Below, piece after piece: positions 59,869 to 64,000 of a DNA stretch of 64,000 bases. Origin of the DNA: Arsukibacterium sp. UBA5043 (GTDB taxonomy: Bacteria > Pseudomonadota > Gammaproteobacteria > Enterobacterales > Alteromonadaceae); the NCBI GenBank assembly GCA_002415085.1, contig DIBV01000017.1:1-64000 (forward strand). The letters are read 5' to 3'. The notes beneath the pieces were generated by a model, which worked only from the letters and a program-made list of their open reading frames with translations, had not been told where the DNA came from and ran no database searches. Made by a program: the position numbers and the translations under genes. The stretch's first letter is position 1, and each line of letters opens with the position of its first letter.

Positions 59869-60589
59869 GTCTTTTTCGGCAACAAAGCGTGCATTACGTT
59901 TTGGTTTAACCCATCCTGCTCCCTGCAGTTACCTGCCGGGCCAACAGGAGCAATTAGTCGTGTTAATGCCGGAAGAGCCCATCAGCGCCAAACTATATCA
60001 GCAGCTGCTGGCGCTGAACTTCAGGCGCAGTGGTGAACAAAGCTATACCCCCCACTGCCCGGCCTGTACCGCGTGTCAGTCAGTCCGCATTGACCCGCTG
60101 CAATGGCAGCCTTCTCGCAGCCAGCGCCGGCTACTAAATAAAGCAACGCGCGCTAATTTGCAATACAGGCTGGTTACCACAGCGGATGTTGCACTTTATT
60201 TTCCGCTGTTTGCTGCTTATATCGCTTTTAAACATGACGATGGCATCATGTTCCCGGCAACGGAGGAGCAACTTAGCAGCATGCTAACGTGCAGCTGGCT
60301 AGAAGTGAAATTTCTGGAGATTTATCACGACGAAAAGCTGATTAGCGTCAGTATTATTGATCAGCTTGCCGATAGTTACTCAGCGGTTTATACCTTTTTT
60401 TCCCGGCAGTATCAGCAATATTCACCCGGCAAACTCGCTATAATTTATTTACTCGAGCGTGCCCGGCTGGATAACAAAGCATTTGTCTATTTAGGTTATC
60501 TGGTAGAGGCATGTCAGAAGATGGCGTATAAGGCCGAATTTAGACCACAACAACGATTTATTCAGGGACATTGGCACTCTTTTGCCTAA
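59861..60589 (+). CDS. bpt: Aspartate/glutamate leucyltransferase
   Basis: A 242-residue ATE-type transferase. The N-terminal C-P-A-C-T-A-C motif near residue 67 binds zinc or acts in catalysis; F-K-H-D-D-G-I-M near 127 is conserved, and Y-L-G-Y-L-V-E-A-C near 210. It places leucine on N-terminal Asp or Glu, a second branch feeding ClpS-ClpAP. Coupled to aat. Confidence 0.95.
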   Translation: MTESFSATKRALRFGLTHPAPCSYLPGQQEQLVVLMPEEPISAKLYQQLLALNFRRSGEQSYTPHCPACTACQSVRIDPLQWQPSRSQRRLLNKATRANLQYRLVTTADVALYFPLFAAYIAFKHDDGIMFPATEEQLSSMLTCSWLEVKFLEIYHDEKLISVSIIDQLADSYSAVYTFFSRQYQQYSPGKLAIIYLLERARLDNKAFVYLGYLVEACQKMAYKAEFRPQQRFIQGHWHSFA

Positions 60590-60685
60590 AAAAGCGCTTG
60601 CTGCTTTACTTATTGCTGTGATTTCGGCACAATCTGCGCAGTTTTTTGAAGGTTCAAACCAAATTTATAGAGGCGAGTACGCTGA

Positions 60686-60904
<219 letters not shown>

Positions 60905-60920
60905 ATCAGCTTTAGTACTA

Positions 60921-60947
60921 AAAAAACCCGGTCAATGCCGGGTTTTT
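60921..60947. terminator. Rho-independent terminator after infA
   Basis: AAAACCCGG and CCGGGTTTT flank TCAATG, with a T-run after the stem and an A-run before it. It can end both infA and the convergent clpA transcript. Confidence 0.85.
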
Positions 60948-60967
60948 GCTTTGTGCTCAGAGCAAGC

Positions 60968-63235
60968 CTAGTCTATCAGGGCAAGATCCTGTTCGGTCTG
61001 GTAATCGAAGAATAACTCATCGTTTTTCAAGCTCACTTTTACATCACCCCCGTGGAGCAAGCGACCAAATAATATCTCATTGGCCAACGGTTTCTTCAGT
61101 TGTTCCTGGATCACCCTGGCCATTGGTCTGGCACCCATCGCCTGATCATAGCCCTTGTCAGCCAACCATTGTCTGGCGTCAGTGGTTAACTCCATTGATA
61201 CCTGCTTTTTATCTAACTGCACCTGTAAATCGCAAACAAATTTATCAACAATTTGCAGAATAATATCGGCAGCCAGATGTTTAAACCAGATAATACCATC
61301 TAACCGGTTACGGAATTCCGGACTAAAAGTACGGTTGATTTCGCTCAATGCATCATGGCTGTGGTCTTGCTGTTTAAAGCCGATGGATTTTCGAACTGTT
61401 TCCTGAACTCCGGCATTGGTGGTCATCACCAGCACTACATTTCTGAAATCGACCTTACGCCCGTTATTATCGGTCAGAGTACCGTGGTCCATAACCTGTA
61501 ACAAAATATTGTACACATCGCTATGGGCTTTCTCTATTTCATCCAGCAGAACGACCGAGTATGGATGTTTAGAAACGGCGTCAGTCAGCAAACCACCCTG
61601 CTCAAAACCGACATAGCCTGGTGGGGCGCCAATCAGCCGGCTTACCGCATGCCTTTCCATATACTCAGACATATCAAAGCGCAATAATTCTACCCCCATT
61701 ACCTTTGCCAGCTGCTTGGTTACTTCGGTTTTCCCCACCCCCGTAGGACCTGCAAACAGAAAGTTTCCTATTGGCTTCTCTTCATTGCCAAGGCCCGAAC
61801 GAGACAACCGTATCGCGGCCGTCAACACTTCTATTGGTTCGTCCTGACCAAATACCACCAGCTTAAGATTGCGGTCCAGATTCGCCAACACATCTTTATC
61901 TGAAGCTGACACGGATTTCTCCGGGATCCGCGCCATCTTAGCAATAATATGCTCTATTTCAGGAACGTTAATGACTTTCTTGCGTTTTGATGTTGGTAGA
62001 AGCCGCTGACTGGCTCCGGCTTCGTCTATCACGTCTATCGCTTTATCAGGCAAATGACGCTCATTGATGTACTTCGCTGACAATTCTGCCGCAGCCCGAA
62101 TTGCCTTTTGGGTGTAACGCACATTGTGATGCTGCTCATAACGTTCTTTCAAACCCATCAGAATACGGGTGGTATCTTCGACACTGGGTTCGGTAACATC
62201 AATTTTCTGAAAACGGCGCACCAGGGCTGTGTCTTTTTCAAAAATACTTTTAAATTCCTGATAAGTGGTCGATCCCATGCAACGTAGCCGGCCACTGGAC
62301 AATAGCGGCTTAATTAAATTAGACGCATCCATTACGCCACCTGAAGCGGCACCGGCACCAATTACTGTATGAATTTCGTCAATAAATAATATTGAGTCTT
62401 TCTCTTTCTCCAGTTCTTTAAGTAACGATTTTAACCGTTTTTCAAAGTCGCCACGGTATTTGGTCCCCGCCAGCAATGCGCCCATATCAAGCGCGTAGAT
62501 AGTGGCATTAGCAATGACCTCTGGCACCTGCTGCTGCACGATACGATACGCCAGACCTTCAGCAATAGCGGTTTTACCGACACCCGCTTCCCCTACCAGC
62601 AGCGGGTTATTTTTCTTGCGCCGGCACAGTACTTGTACTGCGCGCTCTACCTCGCGGTCACGGCCAATCAATGGATCAATATGACCATTTTTCGCTTGAA
62701 TATTCAGGTTGCTGGTAAAATTTTCCAGATATTTACTTTCTTCAGGCACCGTATCAGTCAGCTCTTCCTGCCCACTGTCATCGTGCTGTTCAAGCTTTTC
62801 CGTTTTAGTCACACCATGCGAAATGAAATTGACGATATCTAAGCGAGTAATATCAATTTTCTTCAGCAGGTAAACCGCCTGAGACTCCTGCTCACTAAAA
62901 ATTGCCACCAGCACATTGGCACCCGTGACTTCCGATTTACCTGATGACTGCACATGAAACACCGCCCGCTGTAAAACCCGCTGAAAACCTAAGGTAGGCT
63001 GGGTATCTCGCTCTGCATCACTGTCAGGCAACACCGGCGTTGTAGAGTCGATAAAGCTCGCTAGTTCAAGCCTGAGTTTATCAATATTAGCACCGCAAGA
63101 TTTCAGTGCATCTCCGGCTGCCGGGTTATCCAGCAACGCCAATAATAAATGTTCTACCGTCATGTACTCATGCCGGCGTTCGCGCGCAAACCGGAACGCT
63201 AAATTCAGCGTCAGTTCCAGATCTTTATTTAACAT
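60968..63235 (-). CDS. clpA: ATP-dependent Clp protease ATPase subunit ClpA
   Basis: A 755-residue AAA+ unfoldase. The N-domain (1-145) binds ClpS. D1 has Walker A G-E-A-G-V-G-K-T near residue 215 and D2 has G-P-T-G-V-G-K-T near 495. The I-G-F motif that docks ClpP is seen as S-I-G-F-K near 616. With ClpP it degrades N-end rule and SsrA-tagged proteins. clpS lies 52 bases upstream. Confidence 0.97.
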   Translation of the reverse strand: MLNKDLELTLNLAFRFARERRHEYMTVEHLLLALLDNPAAGDALKSCGANIDKLRLELASFIDSTTPVLPDSDAERDTQPTLGFQRVLQRAVFHVQSSGKSEVTGANVLVAIFSEQESQAVYLLKKIDITRLDIVNFISHGVTKTEKLEQHDDSGQEELTDTVPEESKYLENFTSNLNIQAKNGHIDPLIGRDREVERAVQVLCRRKKNNPLLVGEAGVGKTAIAEGLAYRIVQQQVPEVIANATIYALDMGALLAGTKYRGDFEKRLKSLLKELEKEKDSILFIDEIHTVIGAGAASGGVMDASNLIKPLLSSGRLRCMGSTTYQEFKSIFEKDTALVRRFQKIDVTEPSVEDTTRILMGLKERYEQHHNVRYTQKAIRAAAELSAKYINERHLPDKAIDVIDEAGASQRLLPTSKRKKVINVPEIEHIIAKMARIPEKSVSASDKDVLANLDRNLKLVVFGQDEPIEVLTAAIRLSRSGLGNEEKPIGNFLFAGPTGVGKTEVTKQLAKVMGVELLRFDMSEYMERHAVSRLIGAPPGYVGFEQGGLLTDAVSKHPYSVVLLDEIEKAHSDVYNILLQVMDHGTLTDNNGRKVDFRNVVLVMTTNAGVQETVRKSIGFKQQDHSHDALSEINRTFSPEFRNRLDGIIWFKHLAADIILQIVDKFVCDLQVQLDKKQVSMELTTDARQWLADKGYDQAMGARPMARVIQEQLKKPLANEILFGRLLHGGDVKVSLKNDELFFDYQTEQDLALID

Positions 63236-63287
63236 AGCTTACTCCCAATACCCCTGAGAACCACTTCCAGACCATGCCAAGACATTC

Positions 63288-63608
63288 CTAAGCGCGTTCC
63301 ATTGTGCACAACAGTGGATGCTGATGCTCTTTTGCATACTGTTGCACCTGCTGTACTTTAGTTTCTGCAATTTCAGCTGTGAAAATGCCACACACCGCCT
63401 TGCCCTCGTAATGTACTTTCAACATTATTTCACTGGCTTTTTCATACTGCATATTAAAAAAATGCGTTAGCACATCGATCACAAAATCCATTGGAGTGTA
63501 GTCGTCGTTGTGCAAAATCACCTTATACATAGGTGGCGGAGTCACTTTTTGTCGGGTTAACTCTGCCAGGTCATCGTGTTTTGTATCTAAATTTTGCTTA
63601 CCGCTCAT
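63288..63608 (-). CDS. clpS: ClpS adaptor
   Basis: A 106-residue protein. Residues 26-45 hold [17 protein letters not shown], the N-degron binding motif; H-Y-E-G-K-A-V-C-G near 66 and A-E-I-A-E-T-K near 78 follow. It delivers N-end rule substrates (such as those made by aat and bpt) to ClpA. Divergent from cspD. Confidence 0.96.
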   Translation of the reverse strand: MSGKQNLDTKHDDLAELTRQKVTPPPMYKVILHNDDYTPMDFVIDVLTHFFNMQYEKASEIMLKVHYEGKAVCGIFTAEIAETKVQQVQQYAKEHQHPLLCTMERA

Positions 63609-63691
63609 AAACTATAGCCATGCCTGCGCCAACCAGCAAAGGCGCTTATATTAAAAATTAGTAAAAAAATCGCACTATTTTTGCAAACAGC

Positions 63692-63719
63692 TTGACTCTT
63701 TGCTTAAATTATCTACAGT
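63692..63719 (+). promoter_or_regulatory. Candidate sigma-70 promoter of cspD
   Basis: TTGACT (63692-63697), 16 bases, then TACAGT (63714-63719), about 80 bases before the ATG at 63801. The 5' leader is long, as is common for cold-shock genes, and contains a GGGGCT/AGTCCCC partial hairpin. Confidence 0.4.
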
Positions 63720-63800
63720 AGATATTGGGGCTGTACGAGTCCCCTTCAAGTACACTCTAGAATATAGAATATAGCTAACTTAGAGAAGGAAGTAAGTAGT

Positions 63801-64000
63801 ATGGCTACCGGTAAAGTAAAATGGTTCAATAATGCCAAAGGATTTGGGTTTATTCGTGAAGATGGTCGTGATGAAGATATCTTCGCTCATTATTCTACCA
63901 TTAGCATGGATGGCTACCGCACGCTAAAAGCAGGCCAGGATGTGGTGTTCGATCTATCTGAAGGCCCGAAAGGGCTGCATGCTGTAAATATTAAGCTCCC
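63801..64000 (+). CDS. cspD: Cold-shock domain protein CspD-like, cut by the window end
   Basis: The first 66 codons are visible. The ribosome site is AGAAGGAAG. K-V-K-W-F-N-N-A-K-G-F-G-F-I at residues 5-18 contains RNP1 (K-G-F-G-F-I), and D-I-F-A-H-Y near 28-33 contains RNP2. V-V-F-D-L-S-E-G-P-K-G near 50 continues the fold. CspD is an RNA/ssDNA-binding protein that inhibits replication in E. coli; the position next to clpS supports cspD over other csp genes. The C-terminus lies beyond the window. Confidence 0.9.
   Translation, partial: MATGKVKWFNNAKGFGFIREDGRDEDIFAHYSTISMDGYRTLKAGQDVVFDLSEGPKGLHAVNIKL

Noticed and set aside
60590-60685. tRNA gene near infA, as in E. coli (serW)
   Set aside because: No cloverleaf or CCA end can be read in the space before infA or between infA and clpA.

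Overview
The window looks like chromosomal DNA of a free-living marine or freshwater gammaproteobacterium of the Alteromonadales type. The Rheinheimera/Arsukibacterium/Alishewanella group is my best guess, inferred from gene content and order and not tested by a search. Core genes read as ordinary gammaproteobacterial orthologues: trxB-aat-bpt-infA facing clpA-clpS with cspD beyond, tamA-tamB, pabB-nudL-sdaA, class I fumarase and cmoM-nif3.

Layout. Positions 1-3600 are an AT-rich accessory stretch of small, mostly unrecognised genes, all on the + strand. They are separated by structured spacers that resemble integron recombination sites; no integrase is in view. From 3600 to 14400 come small membrane proteins and lipoproteins (SirB2-like, YqaE/Pmp3-like, glycine-zipper 2TM, SOUL), a membrane-anchored AraC-type regulator, an exported amidohydrolase, a tandem pair of CrcB/Fluc fluoride-channel subunits and an FG-GAP repeat protein. 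From 14500 to 19700 lie a DUF1338 enzyme, arginine-catabolism genes (astA and argD/astC), an Lrp/AsnC regulator and a chromate transporter. From 19700 to 29900 lie a 5'-nucleotidase lipoprotein, a MASE1-GGDEF diguanylate cyclase, a HIT protein, the glutathione-dependent formaldehyde detoxification pair (fghA, adhC) with a divergent LysR gene, an EF-hand protein, a DsbA/FrnE-like protein, a thiolase and a frameshifted YjbR gene.

From 30000 to 46250 lie an S9 peptidase, fumarase, pabB-nudL, serine dehydratase, a lactate permease, an RND efflux pump whose permease carries an extra C-terminal DUF805-like membrane domain, a stand-alone CBM48 protein and a KAS III-like enzyme. From 46600 to the end lie the TamAB translocation module, cmoM-nif3, a glycosyltransferase, a hemolysin III protein, a subtilase with a PPC domain, and the trxB to cspD block, with cspD cut by the window end.

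No rRNA, tRNA, CRISPR array, prophage or insertion sequence was recognised. The most interesting signals are the cassette-like region at the left end, two families of structured intergenic repeats (one with compensatory base changes in its stem), the RND-DUF805 fusion, the single-base frameshift in the YjbR gene, and the asymmetric CrcB pair.
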